NCBI GenBank assembly: GCA_004026145.2 | Contig: CP034994.1 | Coordinates: 17,111,400 to 17,175,399 of the forward strand | Length of the DNA: 64,000 nucleotides | Direction: 5' to 3' | DNA from: Takifugu bimaculatus | Taxonomy: Eukaryota > Chordata > Actinopteri > Tetraodontiformes > Tetraodontidae | The notes under the pieces: generated by a model | Seen by the model: only the letters and a program-made list of their open reading frames with translations | Databases searched by the model: none | Told to the model about the DNA's origin: nothing | Shown here: in pieces, positions 37,701-48,400 of the stretch | Layout of the letters: each line of letters opens with the position of its first letter | Position numbering within the stretch: position 1 is the stretch's first letter | Program-made: the position numbers and the translations under genes

Positions 37701-38207
37701 GTCTTCTGCAGAAGGACCAGCACAGGCGCCTCGGAGCCATCGCTGACTTTGTGAGTTCTAAAACTACTCAATCTCTCTCTGTATATATATATAAAACCAT
37801 TTAGCTGCCTGGATAAATCTGCCTATCGATGATAGATCACATATGTTCTGCCCTTCATTTACAGTTAGAAATAAAGAACCACGTCTTCTTCACGCCGATC
37901 AACTGGGACGACCTTTACCACAAAAGAATCACTCCTCCTTACAACCCAAACGTGGTGAGCGAGGGAACACGTCTGCAAATGTCTCTTTCTTTGTGCCCGT
38001 TTTTCCTTAAATCTCATTCATGTTTATTTTCATAAATGTTTATTTTCCCAGAGAGGTCCAGCTGACACCCAGCACATTGATCCAGAGTTCACCAGAGAAA
38101 TGGTTTCAGGTTCTGTGAGTCGGACTCCAGAGTTCACCGCCAGCGCCAGCGCCAGCAACGCCTTTAACGGGTTCTCCTTCGTGGCCACCGAGGACAGCTT
38201 CCTGTGA
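34739..38207 (+). CDS. sgk2: Serum/glucocorticoid-regulated kinase 2 (start codon not located)
   Basis: Exons 34739-34794, 34956-35013, 35584-35667, 36343-36474, 36576-36688, 36766-36802, 36901-36987, 37085-37180, 37595-37750, 37865-37954 and 38052-38207 (TGA), all in phase. SGK2 is an AGC Ser/Thr kinase downstream of PI3K/PDK1 that regulates ion channels and transporters. Seen: SGK2-specific leader NLGPSANP; Gly loop GKGTFGK; VAIK-type lysine in FYAVKVLQKK; catalytic loop YRDLKPEN; DFG in TDFGLCKEG; activation loop STFCGTPEYLAPE with the PDK1-site Thr; AGC tail NPNVRGPAD; and hydrophobic motif FNGFSF with the mTORC2-site Ser, ending ATEDSFL. The leader has no PX domain, unlike SGK3. The exon at 34739 begins mid-frame, so the initiator lies in an unrecognised upstream exon. 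Confidence 0.9.
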
Positions 38208-39960
38208 GGCGGGAACGCTCTGACGCGAGCTCTTCCTGCAGTGCCGGAGACTTTCTCTATACGACCTCTACTGAACTCTGCTCCCCGTTCAAGATGAGAC
38301 ACTACATGGATGACTTTATTACATCACACATAGTTTTTTTGTTTTAGTGAGCAAATTTGTTGATTCAGTCCAGGAACGGTTGTGAACAGGCTGGACGGGA
38401 CACGCAGACACGTATGAAGCAAGTGAAATCATGGTGATCTCCTGTGTATCAGCAGGACGAGGTCAACTCCAGCTAAGGCTAATTCCTCAAAACCGAACCA
38501 TTCAAAAAAAAAGAAAAAGCTTTTATTTGCTGCCTTTGTGAATTGTGTTGTACATAGAATGTACAGTTTCGTCGCCTTCCAAGAAATGATTGGTTGGACG
38601 ACCAACAGTGATTTCTGTCTTTTATATTTTAGAATGTTGCTAGTGATTTCACTAAGAAGCTGATGCCACATCGGCCAAAAGACCCTTGTGTGGTAGATCC
38701 AAAGGTCCACAAAACATAAGGAAAATGAGCGCCGTCAGCAAAAATGACATCCCTGCAGCGTGACCCTCACTTGGATCCACAGAAGAAGAAGAATTGACCC
38801 ATAATTGGTCTTCCACTTTGTGACAATGGAAATGTTTTTGCATTTTTATTGAGACTAATATCACCTACCTGCACAGGTCGCCGATTCATTCATGTAATGA
38901 TGATGCACCATCACAGTGGGGACACCCTGTCTGTTGATTCCCTTTGCTGCAGATGTGCTACAGATGTGCTTTATCTATTAAAACTTCATAATAAGCTCTC
39001 GAATGACTTGGCTGCTGTTGGCGAAAGAGTCCACTTTATACATTGGAGATAGCATAAGTGAACATCCAGCAGAATATCGGTCATCGGCCAACACGCCGTA
39101 TATAATCTGTTCAGAGCTAGAAAAAGGGCCGGTTCTCTGTCACCTACTCAACACAGTATCCTGTTCTCCTCCCTAACAAGAGCCTTTTGAACCAAGACTC
39201 AGATGAACGAACCAAATTACTCTGCGTTGCCTAGAAACAGCAGCTTTGATTGTTTTTGACCCTGAAATGTCTAAACCACAAATGTCAGCCACAACTCTGA
39301 AGCTCCTAGTGGATAAACCTTTACTGGCTGATCCCGTGAACAGAGACAATGAACCTCGTGTGAGTGTGTGTATGTGTATACATAGAAAACACAGTCGTCA
39401 AAATATTGACATGTACTTTTGAGTCATTATAGATGTGTGCATAACAGAAATGTTTCCTTGCACTCTTACAGTAGAGTACCCCACCGTGACGCGTGTGAAC
39501 AACAACAGTCATAACATCCTGATCTGGATGTGATGACACTCACAGCTGACTGAGATAATGATCGACTCGTTATCCTATAATGACTCAATATACCAACCAA
39601 GCCTCCTGAATGTCACATCAAGTTGTTGAAGGGGATAAATTCATCTTTCACCTCTTCCAAACAAGAGCCTAAAGGTTGTTGTGTTTTTCTTCTGTGTTTT
39701 TTTTGGCATTTGTAAAACAGTAAAAACATTACCCTTGAATGTAAACACAAACAAAAGAACTCACATACAGGCTGTTGCAGATTATTGTTGAAAAAAATAA
39801 TAAAACATTAAAAAATATATAATACAAGGAACGCACTCAGTGGACCTGGTATCGTTCTTTCATATGTTTTGGTGGTTTACTCCTCTCACCTGTTCTCTCA
39901 AACTCCACCATTAGACTTTACTTTGTCCGGGCTCAGTAGCATTTTCATATTTGAAGCTTC
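38208..39960. other. sgk2 3' UTR and intergenic region
   Basis: No coding exons recognised; in particular no IFT52 exons. Several AATAAA-like sequences occur near 39800-39815. A short (TGTG)n run lies at about 39359-39376. Confidence 0.4.
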
Positions 39961-39983
39961 CACAGAGCCAGCGATCCCGCACT

Positions 39984-40070
39984 AAGTCCCGCCCTAGAAC
40001 CGCCACTGACCAATCATGTGTCAGCACTAGCAACACATGATTGGTCAGTGGCAGCTCTAGGGCGGGACTT
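39984..40070. promoter_or_regulatory. Near-perfect palindrome with paired CCAAT boxes upstream of the THAP gene
   Basis: The arms 39984-40021 and 40033-40070 are 38-bp inverted copies with two mismatches, separated by 11 bp. Each arm contains a GACCAATCA NF-Y-type CCAAT box and a GCCCTAGA motif. A third copy of the same unit in direct orientation follows at 40083-40113. The cluster ends about 55 bp before the THAP ATG, so it is probably its promoter. Confidence 0.8.
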
Positions 40071-40168
40071 AGAAAATTATCTCGCCCTAGACGCGCCACT
40101 GACCAATCATATGTTAGCAACGGTAACCATGCTGAGAGCGCCTGGCAAGCTTTCCGTTCTGGAGCAAA

Positions 40169-40697
40169 ATGCCCCGGCGTTGCGTGTACGCTAATTGTAA
40201 GTCCGATGAAAGATATCCAGAACGTTTGGGTGATGTTGTATTTTTCGCCTTCCCTAAACCAAAAACACAACTGGAGAGATGTCAAATATGGATTAAACAC
40301 TGCGGGAGATCTAACTCGCAGCTGAATCCATCCAAGATCACTAAAAACTACCATGTTTGTTCCAAGGTAAGACGCTAACGCTAACTAGCACACAGGAAAC
40401 AAGTAGAGAATTATTTAAAAAGACGCTAAAGTTTTTACATAGAGTTATATAGTTGTGCACCATTTGAGGCTAAATTAATATGGCAGATAAACACTAGTAC
40501 CGCTGGTTGCTAAGCAGAGACCTGTCTTACACGGTGCTTTCTCTCAGCATTTTGTGAATGGGCGACCGACGCCAGAGTTTCCCAATCCAGTAGCAGCTGT
40601 CCCGGTTCCGGACCACAGGGAGCATCCTGGAGGCTGCCGAACCCCTCCGACGAAAAGGTCTGTTGTGCAAATGTATACCAGACAAACGAGTCTATGA
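40169..40697 (+). CDS. Small THAP-domain protein
   Basis: Exons 40169-40366 and 40548-40697 (TGA) give 115 residues. THAP domains are C2CH zinc-coordinating DNA-binding modules related to the P-element transposase. Seen: MPRRCVYANC start (C-x4-C), VVFFAFPKP, the invariant-type Trp in QIWIKHC, and the closing C-x2-H (CSKHF) across the splice site. The FxxGRPTPEFPNPVA end is equivalent to the AVPTIF-type motif. After the domain there are only about 35 residues, with no coiled coil or HCF-binding motif. Either it is a minimal THAP protein or the second exon continues by splicing at AAAAG|GTCTGT (about 40660). No transposase domain was seen downstream. Confidence 0.72.
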
Positions 40698-40699
40698 GC

Positions 40700-41480
40700 A
40701 ATGTGAACGGCGAGCCTTCGCTACGATTTCGAAGCCCCCTTCATGCAGCGCTGAAGTGGGTTTTATGTTGGATATTATGGTCCACGTGTGTTCCAGAGAG
40801 CTACTTCTATTATCCACAACATCAGTCAAGTCGGAGCTCTGAGCAGAAACAGCTCCTGGTGGTGCAGAGGAAATCTAATGGTGTTTGGATTACACTCGGT
40901 CCAACCACTTTGTCTTAAAAACACATGTAGTTGGATTCTGGGGCAACGTCCATGTCTTCTGGTGACATTGCTGTTGCCATGACAACCCGTCCATCACAAT
41001 AAACCACCTGATGGTAATGACTGTTGGGACAAAGACAGTGTGTAACATTTCATTTTATTGCTATATTAGCATGCTAATGTCTCTTTTAGGGGTAGCAATA
41101 AATGTATTCAAAATAAACAAAATAGACCCCCCCCCCATTACTTGTACACTCGCCCACATGGAAGCTATTGAATTAATCTTGATTTTTATGACTGTTAAAA
41201 AATCTGTTTTCTTCAAAGGGACTGTTAAGTCACGTGTCTTGTGTGTCTATTAATAGAATATTTTACTTGAGGTTTGGGGCCCTACGGTCACATGATGTGA
41301 AAGCTATTGAAGAAATATCATTTTTTTAGTCTAAAATCTTTTGAAAAAATTAAAAGGTGCCTTTGGACCAAACAATAAGGGATGCATCTTGTTTGTCTCT
41401 CCCAGTGCTATCATCCAGGTTACCTAGATTTGTTCATATAAATGAGCACTGTTGAAGACGGAGCTGAATGTCTTTTGAAA
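40700..41480. other. Non-coding DNA after the THAP gene
   Basis: No credible exon. A C-run lies at about 41130. This may include the THAP 3' UTR. Confidence 0.35.
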
Positions 41481-41489
41481 GTCCCCATA

Positions 41490-42100
41490 ATATCACCTGC
41501 ATAGAGGAATGGACTCTGCCTCCTCCCTGCTCCAGTAACCCCCCCACCTTCCTGACACTTTCACCATTACAGCTAGAGGTTGAAGAAATATTGCGAGCAA
41601 AATTGTGTTTTGGTCGTCTAGGGATATTGCTGCTACAGGGTGTGGGTTAGTTTTATTAATCGACAGTAGATATATTATATTACCAGTCAACGACTGTCTG
41701 TTCTTTCTGAATCCCACTTGAGCTTTTGTCCAGGCTCCGAGTTAATGTCTTAGAAATATTTTACAATTACAGTTAATTAGACTTACAGGTCTAATTCGCT
41801 GGGACTGTTAAATCTTTGTCTTCTTTTGGTATTAGTGATATAATGGCTTCATTATAGCTGTCTGCAAGTGAACTGTATTAAAATTCTTCGTGGAAGTTTT
41901 CTGTCAGCACCGGGCACTGTGGCAGAGCACAGCTCCATAGTTTTTATAGAATTCTGCTGAGTAGTGTTGTTTGCATCCTGAGCCTTTAACAATCATGCTA
42001 GTTGCTAATCAGCGTCCCATCTTCTCTCTTGTTATGAGAAAAAATAGTTTTAAGCCATAATAATTAACATTTGAGCTGACAAATTTCCCAAAACCTTTCC
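41490..42100 (-). mobile_element. Decayed L1-like LINE ORF2 fragment (reverse-transcriptase region)
   Basis: Minus-strand frames read FYKNYGAVLCHSARC, then IMKPLYH..YQKKTKI, RIRPVSLINCNCKIF, and after a stop GFRKNRQSLTGNIIYLL and HPVAAISLD. These follow the order of L1 ORF2 RT motifs (EFYK..., LIPKKDKD, YRPISLLN-D-KI, TGF-KNRQ, LDAEKAFD). Many stops and frameshifts make it a dead relic. The limits are approximate, and 42100-42500 may hold more of the same element. Confidence 0.6.
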
Positions 42101-42499
42101 TCATTTTAATTGTTCTGCTAAAATTGTCTCTAGGTTAATTCTTTTCTTTTCTAGCGATTGCATTTTCTCTTTATTTTCCTTGTTCCCCATTAACTGTAGG
42201 CTAAAAAGGTTCCTCTGATGAATGATGCTTTAAGAGCACCACCAACTACGGATAATCCCTATTATTCCTGTATTTAACTCTAAAAATATTCTTGTATTCC
42301 CCCAACATTTGTGACAATTGTTCATCCTGTAACAAGCCTGTGTTGATTCTCCATCTTCTGACCATGTTCTTGTGGTTCCACTGATGCAGGGTCTCATATT
42401 GCTCTGACCCTTCTATTACAATCTGGGACTATAAGTGAATGAAAAATAAAAAAGAAGTCTGTAAATGTGGATGAGTGACTCTCCAGATATCTGTTGGGC

Positions 42500-44160
42500 C
42501 CAGACCCTCCTGTAAGTTATGCATAAAGGATCCAGTGGCATCTCCCTGACAGTAATTCACAGCGTTCCCACCTTCTTTACCCTCTCTCTGTCCAACCAAC
42601 CTAACGTTATTCCAACTAATTCAGGTTTTGCGCCTCTTGCTGTGTCCTTCAGCTCCGACGAGGTGAAAACACCAACTACTGGCATCAACCACCAGATATT
42701 TGCGGGCAGTTGTAATAGTTTGATTGTAAATACCTCTGGGAGGGGGCGAGAGCTGTCATTTCCCTGGTACCCCTCACGTGACTCCTGTCCAAAGGTTTGT
42801 TTTCAGAAGCTTTGCTGCGGTTGCAGACTCATCGAGGGTCCCCTCGGTCCTGGTCACGTCTCTTAAACCGCCGTCTCACATGAACTCGATCCAATCTGGC
42901 CTGTATGTTATTGCTGCTCAGCAAAGATGTCCAGATTGTGCAGTGTGTTTATTTCTTTTTTACACTAAACTGCATCCATTCTGCTGATGTGGAAACAGTC
43001 TGACACTCAAACAGGCACCAAAACAAACATGGCAACAGGACGTGAAGAAACATTGATATTAATGCATGTGCACATATTATATGTGTACTATTTGGGCTTA
43101 AATCACAATAGGGGCAAAGTGTACTTGCAGTATATGTGCATTCATAAATGTGCTCGTTTATAAAGAATCACCAGTATTCATTAACGATTTATATTGTAAA
43201 TTTACCGACATCTGCAGCGTATTACGTAACTTTCCGGAATCAAAGTGCAAATTGTGGTGAGCAAGTGCTCAAAGTCTTTTTGGCATCGGACCTCTTATTG
43301 CGCAGACTTTATACTTAAACTCTGCAAACCTCTCTTACTGAATCGACACCGTGTGTCTGGTTTACTGCCAGCCTGGTGGTGACAACAAGACAAATGAAAC
43401 TTTTAAACCAACAGACAACACGACTCGCTCTTGGCATTGGCGGCTACCTGGGGCGCCATCTGCTGGAGCAGACGGTGAATAGAATAAAGATTAAAGCAAG
43501 ATTTTAAAAACTGCTTTACCCAGTGTACAGTCCAGACTCTAGTTTTCGGAATGTTTAAAGTCTATTTAATTCATGCCGGTTAACGTCTATTAAGGTCGCC
43601 CATAGGACGCAAACTATCTCGGGGACCGTCAGACCGACCTTGACCAGCCACTTAGATTAGGTTAGAGCGCCGCGTAGTGGTCAAAATGAACATCACAAGT
43701 GATGAGGCTGAGAGGCAGTCCGTAACTAGAACATTGGTAATGCGGAAATAAAATATTGAATAAGCTTAGTTAACATAATGTGACCAGAAATCGGGTTTCT
43801 CTCAGTGGAAAAACACTGGTTCACTAGTTTCTAGTCGAATTGGGGTTTTTAAACGTATAATTATTAATTTCTAGAAAGGAAACTGTTGCTTGCAGACTTG
43901 TCCGTGTCCCTCCGCACTTTACTATATAACAGCGCTTCCTCGTGTTTGTTCCGGGAGCAACATCTTCAGCATTAGCTGTATACCTGTACTGTTTTGAACA
44001 TACAGATGATTTGCTCTATTGGCTATTGTTAGTGTTCAAATGCGACGAGTTCTTTTAACATCTCAGCGAGTCGGCTAACCATTTGAAAGATGATTCCTCG
44101 TGTGTTTACGGAGCTATTTCATCTCCCTATAAAATAGTCACTCTTAGCTTACAATTAGCC
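42500..44160. other. Intergenic DNA before the Myb-hAT gene
   Basis: No gene recognised. Sequence becomes GC-richer towards 44200. A donor-like GCGCGG|GTAAGT at 44224 suggests a non-coding first exon of the Myb-hAT gene ending there. Confidence 0.35.
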
Positions 44161-45415
44161 ACTTGAGATAGCAGCAGCGGCTAGCCCACCGTTCTGCGCA
44201 CCACAGAAGAAGAAAGTCGCGCGGGTAAGTGGAGAAACACGGAAGAGATCCACACTTGTTATCCTGACATAAACCACGTTTGCGTTATAAACAACAACAA
44301 TTATGCCACGGGGCGGAGTATTTAAACGTAGTTTCCTTCGTTACATCGGCAAAACAAATAGCTCTGCCGTGATGTGTGTTGAAGGGAGTTAGAAAGTCAA
44401 TTGAAAGAATTATCTCATGGCTGAAACACGTATCCAGGTCACAGCCTGGTGCGTCCAGTTGTTGTTGTGCGGTACAGACGGACCCAACACTCGCGTAGCT
44501 CGAAATGACCACACGGATGACGAGTTAATGCACTTGCAACAATGCGCCACTAGGGGCGGATTACTTTATGAATGCACAGCGTGTTCGCAACGTGTGCACG
44601 AGAACTGCGAACCAAGTTTACTAGGTTGAAGCTGCAGGCAAATAAGAGTGAAAGGTAACGCGCTTGTTACCGCTAGTTTTACTAGTTTCGATTCGTATAT
44701 CTTAATCATTTGCGCAAAGACACAGTGGGAGATGTGCCCAACGGAACAAGTAACCTTTTATTAATGTCGGGATTTGCGTTTACTGCAGCTAGTGTTAGCC
44801 ACGTAGCTATTCACTGTTTCTATGGTGGAAATGTGAGCTGGATCGTTGCATCACAACATCTGTGGTTGCTACGATTTGGGGACTAGACTGCACGGAGTTT
44901 GGTAGTTTTACATAAGAACGACTAAAGTTTGGTGAATATTTTAGTTGCTGAAAGATACACGACCTGTTTGGCAATTTTGTGCTTTAAAGTTGCTGTTATA
45001 GTTTGACGGGCTTTATTGCGGTAATCTTCCCAATGCAAGAACATATGGTGTCTTTAAAACCACATGCAGGCGTCACAATCATGAATAATTGTCTTATTAT
45101 TGTTGGCTCCCTTGAATTTTCATTGTAAACTGAAATAATGTTTGGTCACCACAGTATTCACAGACGGTTGTCCTGAAAACTGCCCCCCCCCCCATTATTG
45201 TGTTTAATCCAAAACTACAGTTCATACATTATCATAAATGTAGAATACAGTCAATGCCTTCTATAATGTTGAATGTAATAAAAATGTAAAGATTGCTGTA
45301 CACATAAATTCTGCTTCAATCGCATCACAGTCAGCGTAAAATTGTATGTCATGGATGCTTTATCCCTGTCATAATAATCTTTTGTTTTAAAGAACTCTTT
45401 CTTTGTGTTCATAGT

Positions 45416-48400
45416 ATGGAAACAGAGAAAGATAGTATTATTGGCACTGAGTCTGACTCAGATACAATACAGAAGAAAGATGGAACAAGTTGTGAAGTTA
45501 AATGGACTGAGGAAGAGGTAAGTAAAACATTCCTTACAGCAACAGGCTGTACTCTGTCCATACACTAGCACACTAATCACTTATGTTTGTATCATTTCAT
45601 GTAGTTATTTTTATAGGCCCTGCACCCCTGGAGGGATGAACTGTAGTTCGCATTCTAGAGTCAATTTCAAGCAAATTAAAACATTTCTGCCAAAAGGACT
45701 GCCGCTAAATGGAAATAAACTAGGTCAAGCAGCAAAGTGAATTGGCTCTGAAGGAATTATAACAAAAGTTTCTAGATAATCATTGATTTCCTATCAGCAA
45801 TCTTCACTTTAACCAGCTGCTGGACACTCTGGAAATCCTGCCCATCTTTTTTGTTTGCAGGATGAAAACCTTAAAATCCTTACTAACAACTTTGGGAAAT
45901 CTGATTGGAAAACCATTGCCAGTCTTTTACCTGTGAGTATGAGAAAGGCTAAAGAGATTGTAGCAAGGTTTTAGGTTGATCCTTTAAGGTTGAAATCTGT
46001 TGTCTGTTTCATGAAAGGGGCGGACGGAAGTGCAGTGTATGCAACGATGGAATATGCACCTGGATCCCACTGCTTCGAAATCCTACTGGACCAAAGACGA
46101 AGATGAAAAGGTGGGAAAAAATGCCTTTGAATATCTGAGAAGAATGTGTCCAATCCCACATTTACCAGTTTGTTTGTTTTGACAGATAGCAGAGCTGGTA
46201 ACCAAATATGGCACAATAAACTGGCCTCTGATTTCCAAGCACATGATCTGGCGGACTGCAAAGCAGTGTCGCGAACGCTGGCAAAACCACCTCGATCCAC
46301 AGATTAAAAAAAGCGCCTGGACCACAGAAGAGGAACTCATTGTTTATAAAGCCCACTTAGTTCTTGGAAATAGGTGGACTGAGATCGCAAAGCTGATTCC
46401 AGGAAGGTAGGCCTGATAAGTAAATAAAAATATTAGCTGATGGACAGAGAGTTGCTCTAGTTGGTTAAGGAAATAAGTGCTGTGGAGATGAATTTTTTTT
46501 ATTCTCCTAGATCTGATGTGTCTGTGAAAAATCACTGGAAAACCATTAAGAAAAGAGCCCAAATGGGATTTTACAGGGATGAAGCTGACAGCATTCTCTT
46601 GATATTCAACAGTTTGTGAAAGAAGAGGTAGAGTATCTTTTCAGGAAAGCTTTTGAAATGGATGATGTGTTGTTTTAGTCAGTGCCGTCTTTCTCTCTTT
46701 TGTTGTGGTTGTCAAAGCTTCACTGCGTTTAATTTCCGTTGCCATGACGCTGGGTTATTTGTCGTACTGCAGGTAGACTTCAAGTGTGATGTTGTATTAG
46801 ACACTGGGCCAGTAACTCCTAAAGTGGTAGGTGTGCTCACAGTCCCTTTAATTGTTGCATCATTTAAATGATGCATTTCAGAACATTCATAAATATTTCA
46901 TTTGTTTTGCCTCTGCAGCGTTCCACTGGGATCTAACTTAGTTTCACTCTTCTTCTCTTGCAGTTTAAGTCTGTGAATAAAAAGAAAGTTGTGGAAGTTA
47001 AGCAGGAAAGGGTGGATCATGCACCACAGCATGCAGCATCCCGGGGAGAAATCTCCACGGCCAGTCCCCCATTGCCCACCAGTTTGAGTTCCAGTCCAAA
47101 CTCCAGCTCAGGTGCTGCTCCGGTAGCTGCACCAGTTGACCAGAAAAGGTTTGCGGAAGCAGCGTTGAAGATGATTGCTGAAGACATGCTGCCACTAAGG
47201 TTGGAGTGCATTTGGCTGTTGTGGAGCACCTTTGGTTTGGGATTCCTTTGACTATGTTTTAACACAAATACTTTCTTGTTCCCCACAGTTTTGTTGAAGG
47301 AACAGGCTTCAGGTCCTTCATGAATACCATCAGCCCGGAATACAGCAAGCTCTCGCAGCGTGCTCTAGGCCTGCAGCTCTATGATGAGGTGGAGAGAACC
47401 ATCAAACCTCAGCTCATCCGGGACCTTAAAGCCAGACTTGCTACAGACGGGGAGAATGCCATTCACGTCACCTTAGACCTCTGGGTGGGAAATAACTCGA
47501 ACCCGGTGGAGGATCCCATCCTTGTCGTGTGCCTCCACTTTGTCAACGAGGCCTGGCAGGTACGCCGTCCCACCGTGGCCTTCCGACACCTCGGTCGCGA
47601 AGACCTCCGCACAGCTGTGGCCAGAGAGCTGGAGGCGGTGCTCCTGAGCTATGGCATCTTCCCAAACAACATTGGAGTCGTCCTCACCAACCAGGCCAAA
47701 GAAACTCTGGCCAAGAACAGCTTGTTCTGCAACTACAAGGTCACGTGTTCATCGAACAGAGGGGACCCAGACGCTGATGAGATGGTGGCATTTGTCTCGG
47801 ACCAGATTTCCGAAACAGATTCCCTCTTTTCTGAGCTGCAGATAGGGACTAAGACCACCTGTGTGGCTGCCATATTGCAGCTTGTGATTAAAGAGGCGCT
47901 GAAGAATTCCAGGGTTGTAGAAAACTTGCTCTTGCAGGTCCAAAACGTGGTGGCTTTCTTCAGGAGCAGCGGCTACTGGAGCGAGGTAAAAAGAAGAGAT
48001 CTGAATTTTTCAACATATCCTTCTTCAGCAGTTTCCCCTTGGATCATTTTTGGTGTGTGTGGTTTTCATTAGATTTTGTTCAGAGAGTGCAACGTGTCCC
48101 TGTGCCCCTCCTCCAGCGGTCATCGGTGGAACTCCATGATGATTTCTTTACGCCGTATGGTGCAGGAGTCTGCTTGGAGTAAAGTCATGAGCGTTCTGGC
48201 TCAGGCTCGAATAGAAGCCAGCGATGCAGCCAGTGCTCCACCCCTGATCATGGTCAAAAGGGAGCAAGTGCTTGACATTCTGGCTCACCTTGAACCTTTT
48301 TGTGAAGCTATACAGGTGAGAGAGAAAGGATAAAGAGGATGAGTCCCTTAAATGTTCCATGGTAGGTACAATGTAAATTGATGACTACATCACCAGGTCT

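Noticed and set aside
42519..42987. Plus-strand ORFs of 115 and 69 aa
   Set aside because: No recognisable domain, no splice context, next to a dead LINE; probably repeat-derived noise.
44417..44629. 70-aa ORF with CTAC...HENC resembling a zinc-binding segment
   Set aside because: Short, no recognisable family, lies in the presumed 5' UTR/intron region of the Myb-hAT gene; Cys/His spacing fits no known finger.
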